Position numbers and translations under genes: made by a program. Under the pieces are notes generated by a model. It searched no databases and was not told the DNA's origin. It was given only the letters and a program-made list of their open reading frames with translations. DNA of 8,430 nucleotides from Acidimicrobiaceae bacterium (lineage in GTDB: Bacteria > Actinomycetota > Acidimicrobiia > Acidimicrobiales > Palsa-688), in contig DAHWQF010000051.1 of assembly GCA_027334785.1 (NCBI GenBank), forward strand, positions 1 to 8,430. The letters are read 5' to 3'. Positions 1 through 6,564 of the stretch are shown one piece after another (within the stretch, counting starts at the first letter, position 1; each line of letters starts with the position of its first letter).

Positions 1-1
1 C

Positions 2-328
2 GAGCAGGCGGCGAGGGAGGCCGGTTACGAGGTGGTCACGAAGAAGGACCCCTTCGTGGGCAACGGCAGGGCAGCGATCATCGGTGACACCGAGGGCGTC
101 GTGAAGCTCGTTGCCGAAAAGCTCCCCGATGGCCGGCCGGGGCGCCTCCTCGGGGTCCATATGGCCGGCCCGTGGGTGACCGAGCAGCTCGGGCAGGGGT
201 ACCTGGCTGTCAACTGGGAAGCGACGGCCGATGAGGTTGCCCAGTTCGTGCAGCCGCACCCGTCGTTGTCGGAAGTTTTCGGCGAGGCGATGCTCGCCCT
301 CACTGGAAGAGGTATCCACGTTGGCTGA
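2..328 (+). CDS. lpdA: Dihydrolipoamide dehydrogenase (E3), C-terminal part
   Basis: This is the last 108 residues of a flavoprotein that reoxidises the dihydrolipoyl arm of 2-oxoacid dehydrogenase complexes and passes electrons to NAD+. The gene enters from the left edge, so the FAD- and NAD-binding domains are not visible. What is seen is the dimerisation domain: an opening like EQAAREAGYEV, then GRAAIIGDTEGVVKLVAE, then GRLLGVHMAGPWVTE, and near the end HPSLSE. In this family the HPxLxE motif supplies the catalytic His-Glu pair that works across the dimer interface, and both residues are present with the usual five-residue step. The stop overlaps the start of the E2 gene by eight bases, which suggests translational coupling. 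A related pyridine nucleotide-disulfide oxidoreductase is the only real alternative, and the E2 neighbour argues against it. Confidence 0.93.
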   Translation, partial: EQAAREAGYEVVTKKDPFVGNGRAAIIGDTEGVVKLVAEKLPDGRPGRLLGVHMAGPWVTEQLGQGYLAVNWEATADEVAQFVQPHPSLSEVFGEAMLALTGRGIHVG

Positions 329-1844
329 CATCACGATGCCCCAGCTCGGCGAGACGGTCACCGAGGGGACGATCACTAAGTGGCACAAGAAAACGGGCGA
401 CCTGGTGGCGGAAGACGAGGTGCTGTTCGAGGTCTCGACGGACAAGGTTGACTCGGAGGTGCCCTCCCCAGTCAGCGGCGTCGTCGGCGAGATACTGGTG
501 GCCGAAGGCGAGACGGTGCCAGTGGGCACGAAGCTGGCCGTGGTGACCCCCGCCGGGGAAGCGCCAGCGGCTCCTACGAGCGACACGCCAACAGCCTCCG
601 CCGGCGACGTTGCTGCCGCGCCTGCCCGTGAGGCGGCCGCAGCAGGCCCCGACGCCGCCGAGGCGGTGGAGGCCCGGGCGGTAGCTGCAGCGCCGGCGGG
701 GCCCGCCAGCATCCCCGGGGCCACCAAGCCGCCGAGCGGTGGCCCGGCCAGGCCGGGTGGGCGCCCCGCCGACCAGCGGCCGCCCAGCGCCCCGGCGCAG
801 GCCGGGCCCGGCAAACTGCTCTCACCGGTGGTGAGGCGCCTCATCGCCGAGCACGGCCTCGACCCGGCCCAGATACCCGGCACGGGGGCAGGTGGCCGGA
901 TCACTCGCGACGACGTGCTGGCCGCGATCGAGCGCCAGGGGGCCAACGGCAACGGTTCTGCAGGGGTTCAGGTCGCTCCGTCTGCTGGCACCTCGGCGGG
1001 GGGTGCTCCCTGGCCGGCGGGCGGCACGGTGGGTGCCGCGGGCGCCGAGCCGGATCGTTCCTCGGTCGGTGCAGCTATCCCCGGAGAGGAGTTGGGGCTA
1101 GCGCCGAGCGCGCCGGCGCCGAGGCCGGGGTTGCGGGACATGGTCGTCCCGTTCACCAACATCCGCCGGCGCACCGCCGAGCATATGGTCCGTTCCAAGC
1201 ACACCTCGGCCCACACGATGGTGGCGGTCGAGGTGGACTACTCGGCGGTCGAGCGGGCGCGCCTGCCCGTCCGCGCCAGTTTCAAGGCCAACGAGGGCTT
1301 CAGCCTCACCTACCTTCCGTTCATAGCTCGTGCCGTCGTCGACGCGCTGGAGCAGTGGCCCTACCTCAACTCCTCGGTGGGCGAGGACGAACTGGTCGTG
1401 CATGGCGAGGTGAACCTCGGCGTCGCCGTCGACCTCGACTTCGAGGGCCTGCTGGTGCCAGTTGTGCACCGTGCGGAGGAAAAGCGCCTGGTGGGGCTGG
1501 CGCGCGAGATCGCCGACCTGGCGTCGCGGGCGCGCAGCAAGCGCTTGACTATGGACGACATTTCGGGAGGGACCTTCACGCTGACCAACGCAGGGGGCTA
1601 CGGGACATTGATCACGGTGCCGGTTATCAACCAGCCCCAGGTCGCGATCCTCTCCACCGACGGCGTGCGCAAGCGCCCGGTCGTGGTGACCCTGCCGGAC
1701 GGTTCGGACGGCATCGCCGTCCACCCCGTGGGCAACCTCGTGCTGTCATGGGACCACCGGGCCGTCGATGGGGCCTACGCGGCGGCGTTCATGGCCAAGG
1801 TCCGGGACATCCTGGAAACCCGGGACTGGGCAGCCGAGCTGTAG
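321..1844 (+). CDS. sucB: Dihydrolipoamide acyltransferase (E2) of a 2-oxoacid dehydrogenase complex
   Basis: The 507-residue E2 core enzyme transfers an acyl group from its lipoyl arm to CoA. Domains in order: one lipoyl domain (about 1-76) with the lipoylated Lys42 in the motif STDKVDSEV; an Ala/Pro linker (77-164); a peripheral-subunit-binding domain (about 166-204, LLSPVVRRLIAEHGLDPAQI then GRITRDDVL) that docks E1 or E3; a second Gly/Ala/Pro linker (205-270); and the catalytic domain (about 273-507) with FTLTNAGGYG and the active-site motif DHRAVDG, His479 and Asp483. I chose the TTG start at 321 because the lipoyl domain begins there and GGAAGAGG (305-312) lies eight bases upstream; the open frame extends to 231 but that part is E3 in another frame. 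The single lipoyl domain and MPQLGETVTEGTI opening look most like succinyltransferase/DlaT-type actinobacterial E2. Acyl specificity (succinyl, acetyl or branched-chain) cannot be fixed because no E1 gene is in view. Confidence 0.93.
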   Translation: MADITMPQLGETVTEGTITKWHKKTGDLVAEDEVLFEVSTDKVDSEVPSPVSGVVGEILVAEGETVPVGTKLAVVTPAGEAPAAPTSDTPTASAGDVAAAPAREAAAAGPDAAEAVEARAVAAAPAGPASIPGATKPPSGGPARPGGRPADQRPPSAPAQAGPGKLLSPVVRRLIAEHGLDPAQIPGTGAGGRITRDDVLAAIERQGANGNGSAGVQVAPSAGTSAGGAPWPAGGTVGAAGAEPDRSSVGAAIPGEELGLAPSAPAPRPGLRDMVVPFTNIRRRTAEHMVRSKHTSAHTMVAVEVDYSAVERARLPVRASFKANEGFSLTYLPFIARAVVDALEQWPYLNSSVGEDELVVHGEVNLGVAVDLDFEGLLVPVVHRAEEKRLVGLAREIADLASRARSKRLTMDDISGGTFTLTNAGGYGTLITVPVINQPQVAILSTDGVRKRPVVVTLPDGSDGIAVHPVGNLVLSWDHRAVDGAYAAAFMAKVRDILETRDWAAEL

Positions 1845-1861
1845 GCCCCGGTGGTGCGGGC

Positions 1862-1918
1862 AAACCCCAAAAGGCCTGTGACGGGCGCGGACCGGGCACG
1901 GCCGGCCGGGTTTTCTTT
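1862..1918 (+). terminator. Possible attenuator or terminator-like hairpin between E2 and lipB
   Basis: AAACCC (1862-1867) and GGCC (1873-1876) can pair with the continuous stretch GGCCGGGTTT (1904-1913). This gives a ten-pair stem with a five-base bulge and a loop of 27 bases, running into the T-rich tract TTTTCTTT (1911-1918), which is unusual in this GC-rich DNA. The layout fits partial termination between the E2 and lip genes. The loop is long and the stem interrupted, so the call is weak. If lipB starts at 1851 instead of 1932, this DNA is coding. Confidence 0.25.
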
Positions 1919-1931
1919 ACTGCCTGGCCGG

Positions 1932-3806
1932 GTGCTGCGGCTTCGCTGGCTCGGTCCACGCGTTGCCTATCGTGACGCGCACGCCCTCCAGCGAGCGCTG
2001 TGGGCCGCCGGCCGAGAGGCTGACGACTGGCTCTTGTTGCTCGAACACCCCCACGTCTACACCGCCGGTCTCCGGGCCAAGGCGGAACACATGCTCGTGG
2101 ACCCGGCGAGCGTAGGTGCAGAGCTGCTCTCGGTAGACCGGGGCGGCGACATCACCTACCACGGCCCCGGCCAGCTCGTCGGCTACCCAGTACTGTCGGT
2201 CCCAAGTGGCCCGGGTGCCACACCGGGGTACGTCAGCGAGCTCGAGGAACTGTTGATCGAGGCGCTCTCGCGTGTGGGCCTCCCCGGGGCCAGCCGTTTC
2301 CCTGGCTACCCGGGCGTGTGGGTCGGCACGCAGAGCAGCCGGCCGCGCAAGATCTGTGCCATCGGGGCGCGCCATAGCCGCCAGCGGACCATGCACGGCT
2401 TCGCCCTCAACGTGGACCCCGACATGTCGATGTTCGGCCACATCGTGCCCTGCGGGATCGTCGGCAAAGAAGTGACCTCGCTCGCCGGCGAGGGCGTGCA
2501 CGTGAGCGTAGCCGAGGTCGCAGAGGCCGTGTTCGAGGTGGCAGCCGAGCGCTGGGGTGCCGGTCGGCCTGTCGACCGCCAAGACGTGGCGGGCCTGGCT
2601 GGTCCGGGGGTGTCTGCTTCGCCGGCCGCTTCGCCCGCGTTCGCAAGCTTGGCAGGGACTGCTCCTGCCGCTACCTTTGACGCCGCCGCTCTGGCGGCTC
2701 CCAGCGCCGTCGCTGCAGTTCTCACCGGCACCTCTGGCAGCGCCGGCCCTCCCGCCGGCACCCGCGCCGCCCAGCCCGTGCGCCTCCTCGGCCGGTTGGC
2801 CGCGGCCGGCGTGGGCGAGGGCGTGCCGTTGAGTGCTCGCAAGCCCCCCTGGCTCCGGGCCAACGCGAGCCTGGGCCCAGGTTTCCGCTCGCTCAAAAAG
2901 ACCGTCCGAGAACTGGCCCTGGTCACGGTGTGCGAGGAGGCGGGCTGCCCCAACATCTTCGAGTGCTGGGCCGACGGGACAGCCACCTTCATGATCAACG
3001 GGGACCGCTGCACTCGAGCCTGCGGTTTCTGTGAGGTGAACACGGCCAAGCCACTTCCCCTCGACCCCAACGAGCCCGAACGAGTGGCCGAGGCTGTGGC
3101 CCGCTTCCACCTCGCCCATGCCGTCATCACCTGCGTCGCCCGCGATGACTTGCCAGACGGCGGGGCGTCGGCCTTCGCGGCGACGATCCGGTCGGTCCGC
3201 CGGCGCTGCCCAGGTACGGCCATCGAGGTACTCGTCTCGGACCTGAAGGGCGACCCCGCCGCGCTGGAAATGGTGTTCGCGGAGCGGCCCGATGTGTTTA
3301 ACTGCAACGTGGAGACTGTCCCCCGCTTGCAGCGGGCGGTACGGCCTTCCGCCTCCTATACCCGGAGCCTCGCCGTCTTGGCCCGGGCGGCGGCAGCTGG
3401 GCTCACGACCAAGTCGGGACTAATGGTGGGCCTCGGCGAGGAGGAGGCCGAGGTGCTGGGGGTCCTGGCGGACCTGCGCGCCGTCGGAGTGAGCATCGTA
3501 ACGGTAGGCCAGTACCTCCGCCCGACTTCCCAACATCTGCCCGTAGCTCGCTGGTGGGCACCGGCAGACTTCACTCGCCTCTCCGAAACCGGCCGGGCGC
3601 TCGGGATCCGCCAAGTGGTAGCAACCCCGCTCACGCGCTCGTCTTATCACGCCCGCCAGGCGGCCGAGGTCGTCGGGGGTAATGGTCGCACCGACCCCGA
3701 GCGCGGCGGCGCTCCAGCCAGCGGGCAGCTGCGTCGCAGCGACACGCCGGCGGAGGGCCCCGCCGACCCCGAGCGCGGCGGTACTTCAGCGAGGGTCACG
3801 GCTTGA
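1932..3806 (+). CDS. lipB-lipA: LipB-LipA fusion: octanoyltransferase plus lipoyl synthase
   Basis: One uninterrupted frame encodes both enzymes of lipoyl cofactor synthesis. Residues 1-209 are LipB, which moves octanoate from acyl carrier protein to the target lysine: motif RGGDITYHGPGQ (70-81), Lys140 in RKICAIG, HGFALNVD near 155 and catalytic Cys174 in PCGI. Residues 210-300 are a low-complexity Ala/Pro/Ser/Gly linker. Residues 301-580 are LipA, a radical-SAM enzyme that inserts two sulfurs into the octanoyl chain: auxiliary-cluster cysteines 334, 339, 345 (C-x4-C-x5-C), SAM-cluster cysteines 360, 364, 367 (C-x3-C-x2-C), and RSSYHA at 569-574, which supplies the serine ligand. A 40-residue tail holding a repeat follows. 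All expected catalytic residues of both halves are present. GTG 1932 is chosen because LipB homology begins there and the upstream stretch carries a TTA codon and terminator-like DNA; GTG 1851 or 1854, just after the E2 stop, are alternatives (651 residues). Neither site has a clear ribosome binding site. The substrate protein, E2, is encoded directly upstream. Confidence 0.92.
   Translation: MLRLRWLGPRVAYRDAHALQRALWAAGREADDWLLLLEHPHVYTAGLRAKAEHMLVDPASVGAELLSVDRGGDITYHGPGQLVGYPVLSVPSGPGATPGYVSELEELLIEALSRVGLPGASRFPGYPGVWVGTQSSRPRKICAIGARHSRQRTMHGFALNVDPDMSMFGHIVPCGIVGKEVTSLAGEGVHVSVAEVAEAVFEVAAERWGAGRPVDRQDVAGLAGPGVSASPAASPAFASLAGTAPAATFDAAALAAPSAVAAVLTGTSGSAGPPAGTRAAQPVRLLGRLAAAGVGEGVPLSARKPPWLRANASLGPGFRSLKKTVRELALVTVCEEAGCPNIFECWADGTATFMINGDRCTRACGFCEVNTAKPLPLDPNEPERVAEAVARFHLAHAVITCVARDDLPDGGASAFAATIRSVRRRCPGTAIEVLVSDLKGDPAALEMVFAERPDVFNCNVETVPRLQRAVRPSASYTRSLAVLARAAAAGLTTKSGLMVGLGEEEAEVLGVLADLRAVGVSIVTVGQYLRPTSQHLPVARWWAPADFTRLSETGRALGIRQVVATPLTRSSYHARQAAEVVGGNGRTDPERGGAPASGQLRRSDTPAEGPADPERGGTSARVTA
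2811..2840 (+). promoter_or_regulatory. Possible internal translation start for free-standing LipA
   Basis: Just before the LipA domain, in frame, are GTG 2811, GTG 2823 and TTG 2829. The purine stretch GAGGG (2817-2821) lies seven bases before TTG 2829, the distance expected of a ribosome binding site. Starting there would give a LipA beginning LSARKPPWLRANA, close to the usual LipA N-terminus. This is inference from spacing only; in GC-rich DNA such matches arise by chance, and GAGGG is also simply Gly-Glu-Gly coding. Confidence 0.25.
3691..3781 (+). repeat. Two copies of a 19-base direct repeat in the LipA tail
   Basis: CCGACCCCGAGCGCGGCGG occurs at 3691-3709 and again, identical, at 3763-3781. 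The period is 72 bases, or 24 codons, so both copies encode DPERGG in the same frame. Weaker similarity continues for about 12 bases after each copy. The repeat lies in the extension after the last conserved LipA motif and before the stop at 3806, and looks like an in-frame tandem duplication or two copies of a short dispersed repeat absorbed into the gene. Confidence 0.75.
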
Positions 3807-4928
3807 ACGGCGGCACGCCCTTTGGCGCCCGCTTGGGGCGGGCTCGCCAGGCGATGTCGGCTGCCGGTGTAGACGCTCTCCTCATCTCGTTGGGGGCCGA
3901 CCTCCCCTGGTTGACCGGCTACTCCGCCATGCCCTTGGAACGCCTCACGATGCTCGTAGTCCCGGCCGCCGCCGGCGAGCAGCCCACACTTGTGGTCCCC
4001 GCGCTCGAGGCGCCCCGGGTCGTGCCCATCCCCGAAGTCTTCTCGCTGCGTCCCTGGTCCGAGACAGAGGACCCGGTCGAGATAGTCGCGTCGCTCGTGC
4101 GTAAACAGACGGCGCCGTCGCCGGTGCTGGCTGTCGGGGACCGGACCTGGGCGAGGTTTGTGCTCGGGCTGCAGTCGGCGCTGCCCAGCGCCAGTTGGCG
4201 CCCGGCTTCTTTGGTAACAGGCCCGTTGCGGGCGGTCAAAGACGCAGCCGAAATCGAGGCTCTGGCCCGGGTGGCGGCATCGGCGGACAAGGTGGCGGCG
4301 GCACTCCTCGCCGGCGAGATCCCCTTGATCGGGCGCACCGAACGCGAAGTCTCCGCCGAGATTTCGAGGCGCCTCTTGGAGGAGGGGCACGAGCACGTCA
4401 ACTTTGCCATCGTGGCTTCGGGGCCCAACGCAGCCAGCCCCCACCACGAAGCCTCCGACCGACGGATCGGCAGGGACGAACCGGTGGTCTGCGACTTCGG
4501 TGGCTCGCTCTCGGGCTACTGTTCCGACACCACGAGGACGGTTTTCACCGGGCCCCCACCGGCCGAACTGGCCCACATATACGAGGTCGTGGCTGCTGCG
4601 CAGGCCGCCGGGGTGGAGGCGGCGCAGCTCGGCCGCCCCTGCAGCGAGGTCGACCGCGCTGCCCGCACGGTCATCGAGGATGCCGGTTACGGCCGCTACT
4701 TCGTGCACCGCACCGGGCACGGGATCGGCCTGGAAGAGCACGAAGACCCCTACCTGGTCGCCGGCAACGACGAGCCGCTCGCCGCGGGGCACGTTTTTTC
4801 GGTCGAACCAGGCATCTACGTACCCGGCAAATGGGGCGTGCGCATCGAGGACGTTGTTGTCGCCACGCCCGATGGCCCCCGACCCGCTCAACAAATCGAG
4901 CCGCGCCCTGACGGTCGTCTCGGGCTGA
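3803..4928 (+). CDS. M24-family metallopeptidase (Xaa-Pro peptidase-like), apparent frameshift near the 3' end
   Basis: This is a cytosolic dinuclear-metal peptidase of the aminopeptidase P/prolidase group, which cleaves bonds next to proline. An N-terminal creatinase-like domain (about 1-135) precedes the pita-bread catalytic domain (about 145-365). All five metal ligands are present: Asp231 (CDFGG), Asp242 (SDTTRT), His306 (TGHGIG), Glu335 (SVEPG) and Glu349 (RIED). The TTG start at 3803 overlaps the lipA stop by four bases (TTGA) and has GAGGG at 3791-3795. As given, the frame stays open to 5317, running antisense through the MFS gene and ending in a non-family sequence. Reading the C run at 4876-4880 as four instead of five gives DGPDPLNKSSRALTVVSG and a stop at 4926-4928, the normal family ending, for 374 residues. 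I therefore end the gene at 4928. The shift may be a sequencing error, a real mutation or, less likely, programmed +1 frameshifting. Substrate is unknown; creatinase-like or other M24B activity is possible. Confidence 0.85.
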
Positions 4929-4929
4929 G

Positions 4930-4949
4930 CCCCGCCCGCTCGGGCGGGG
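4930..4949 (+). terminator. GC-rich hairpin after the peptidase gene
   Basis: CCCCGCCCG (4930-4938) pairs perfectly with CGGGCGGGG (4941-4949), or as an eight-pair stem with a GCTC loop. It begins one base after the frameshift-corrected stop at 4928. There is no T tract, which is common for terminators in high-GC actinobacteria. Being symmetric, it could also act on transcripts from the MFS gene arriving on the - strand. Confidence 0.6.
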
Positions 4950-4967
4950 GCCGGACGCCGGGCGCGG

Positions 4968-4990
4968 CTCGCCCCGGGGCGACGGGCGAG
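4968..4990. terminator. Second hairpin region in the convergent gap
   Basis: The 14-base perfect palindrome TCGCCCCGGGGCGA lies at 4969-4982. It competes with a seven-pair stem, CTCGCCC (4968-4974) with GGGCGAG (4984-4990). A smaller stem GCCT/AGGC lies at 4993-5003. These sit between the convergent peptidase and MFS stops and may terminate the MFS transcript. No T tract follows on either strand. Confidence 0.4.
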
Positions 4991-5019
4991 GGGCCTCGGA
5001 GGCTGACAGGCGTGCGGGC

Positions 5020-6465
5020 TCAGCGCGCCCGGAGGGCGACGAGCACGGCGGCGCCCGCCGCGGCCGCACCGACGAGCATGGCGGCCCGGACGCCGGCGAC
5101 GCTCGTCAACTGGCCGTGCCTGCTCACGGCTTCGACCACGGCCGGAAGGAGCGACGCACCCACGGCGGCGCCGATCTGGCGGCTCGTGTTGATTGCGCCG
5201 CCGACGAACCCCTGGTCCGAGTCCGCCATGCCGGCGCTCGCACCCACGGTGCTCGCGAAGGCCGTGCCGGCGGTGCCGAAGCCGACCAGCGTCACCGCAG
5301 CCAAGGCCGGGCTGTAGGCGCCGGTGGCGGGGACCTGGCTGAGCAGCACGAAGCCAGCCAGAGCGGCCACCGCCGTTATGACGTTGAGCCCCCTTATCCC
5401 AAAGCGTCGGAGCAGCCTGGGGCCAAAAGCGCCGGCCGTGAACCCGACCACGCCCTGGGGGGCGATGACCAGGCCGGTGACGAGGGGAGAGTCGTGGAGG
5501 ACGTCTTGGAGGTAGAGGGAAAGGACGATCAGCTCCCCGCCGTTCCAGAGCCCCATCAAGACCATCATGAGGTTGGCACGACGCAGGTTGCCCAGGCGCA
5601 GCAGCCGCAGCGGCACCAGAGGGGCTTGGTGGCGGCGCTCGACTGCCACGAAGGCGGCGAGCGCCAGGACAGCCAAGCCCAGGGGCGCGAGCACGAGGGC
5701 AGAAATCAAGCCCAGCGCGCCCGCTTCCGACACGGCGTAGACGAGAAGCGCCACGCCGGCAGTGATGAGGAGGGCGCCTCCCAAGTCCAGGTGCTTCGCG
5801 CTCCCACCCAGGCGGGACTCGGGGAGCACCTTGCGGCCGAGCACCACGACCACGAGCGCGACGGGCAAGTTGACCAGGAACACCGACCTCCAGCTGGTGA
5901 AGTCGACCAGCACGCCGCCGAGCACCTGGCCGGACACGAAGCCGAGCGACGCCACCGCCCCGTACGCCCCCAGCGCCCGGTTGCGGCTCTGGCCCTCGGG
6001 GAAGCTCGTCGTGATGAGCGAGAGGGCGGCCGGCGCCACCATGGCCGCCCCAGCGCCTTGGACCAGGCGGGACACCACGAGAAGACCCGGGTCCTGGGCG
6101 AGGCCGCCCGAGAGTGAGGCCAGTGCGAACACGGCGAGGCCGATTAGGAAGATCCGCCGGCGCCCGAAAAGGTCGGCGGCCCGCCCGCCAAGCACGAGGA
6201 GCCCGCCGAAGGTGATCGCGTACCCGGTGACGACCCACTGGACCGACGAGGCCGTGAAGCCGAGCTCGCGCTGTATGGAAGCGAGGGCCACATTGACGAT
6301 GCTGAAGTCCAGGACGACCATGAAAGAGGCGGCCAGTATGAGTACCAGCGCGAGCTGGCCCGGGCCTACGAGGGTGGTCCCGGGCGATGCCTTCCACGAG
6401 CTGCCCGCCCTTAGCGGGGCGCTCGCCGTGGGGCCCGGCTCGGTGTCAGCTGCCGCGATACTCAC
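5020..6465 (-). CDS. MFS drug/H+ antiporter, EmrB/QacA (DHA2) type
   Basis: This 481-residue inner-membrane protein belongs to the major facilitator superfamily, where DHA2 members export drugs or other hydrophobic compounds in exchange for protons through 14 helices. The first helix carries the typical LDFSIVNVALASIQ with Asp53. Motif A between helices 2 and 3 reads GGRAADLFGRRRIF (93-106). The motif C region reads SGQVLGGVLVD, with Gln where many members have Pro, followed by TSWRSVFLVNLPVAL, a DHA2 hallmark. Hydrophobic segments repeat to the end. The N-terminal 30 residues are a polar cytosolic extension. GTG 6465 was chosen because GGAG (6478-6475 on the - strand) lies nine bases upstream; GTG 6471 is an alternative with only three bases spacing. 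The gene is divergent from a TetR regulator across a likely operator, so repression relieved by an exported compound is the expected control. The substrate is not predictable. Confidence 0.92.
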   Translation of the reverse strand: MSIAAADTEPGPTASAPLRAGSSWKASPGTTLVGPGQLALVLILAASFMVVLDFSIVNVALASIQRELGFTASSVQWVVTGYAITFGGLLVLGGRAADLFGRRRIFLIGLAVFALASLSGGLAQDPGLLVVSRLVQGAGAAMVAPAALSLITTSFPEGQSRNRALGAYGAVASLGFVSGQVLGGVLVDFTSWRSVFLVNLPVALVVVVLGRKVLPESRLGGSAKHLDLGGALLITAGVALLVYAVSEAGALGLISALVLAPLGLAVLALAAFVAVERRHQAPLVPLRLLRLGNLRRANLMMVLMGLWNGGELIVLSLYLQDVLHDSPLVTGLVIAPQGVVGFTAGAFGPRLLRRFGIRGLNVITAVAALAGFVLLSQVPATGAYSPALAAVTLVGFGTAGTAFASTVGASAGMADSDQGFVGGAINTSRQIGAAVGASLLPAVVEAVSRHGQLTSVAGVRAAMLVGAAAAGAAVLVALRAR

Positions 6466-6481
6466 GTTCACTATCTCCGAT

Positions 6482-6500
6482 ACGATACGATCCGTTTCGT
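6482..6500. promoter_or_regulatory. Probable TetR operator in the divergent promoter region
   Basis: ACGATACG (6482-6489), three bases, then CGTTTCGT (6493-6500) form an inverted repeat in which seven of eight positions pair. Size and symmetry suit a TetR dimer. It lies 17 bases upstream of the MFS start and between the two divergent genes, so one bound dimer could block both. Two overlapping TACGAT hexamers (6481-6486, 6486-6491), and TATCGT on the - strand (6487-6482), resemble -10 elements inside the repeat. No convincing -35 element was seen. Confidence 0.6.
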
Positions 6501-6564
6501 TATGGCTGAGTCTAACAGCAGGAGGCGGAGGGCTATTCCGAGAGGGGCCAGAGGCGGCGAGGAG

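Noticed and set aside
397..1131. Ala/Pro/Gly-rich low-complexity stretches in E2 considered as a repeat element
   Set aside because: They are the usual flexible linkers between lipoyl, subunit-binding and catalytic domains; no repeated DNA unit was found.
1917..3307. Two long - strand frames opposite lipB-lipA
   Set aside because: Both are compositional shadows without recognisable motifs; the + strand carries all catalytic residues of LipB and LipA.
4929..5317. C-terminal extension of the M24 peptidase in its original frame
   Set aside because: It is antisense to the well-supported MFS gene, has no M24 similarity, and crosses the terminator-like hairpins. The +1 frame gives the proper ending at 4928.
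3647..6397. A 916-codon open frame on the - strand spanning the peptidase and MFS genes
   Set aside because: Its translation is Arg/Pro/Gly-rich with no domain or membrane pattern, and it lies opposite the M24 gene and out of frame with the MFS gene. Long open shadow frames are expected in very GC-rich DNA.
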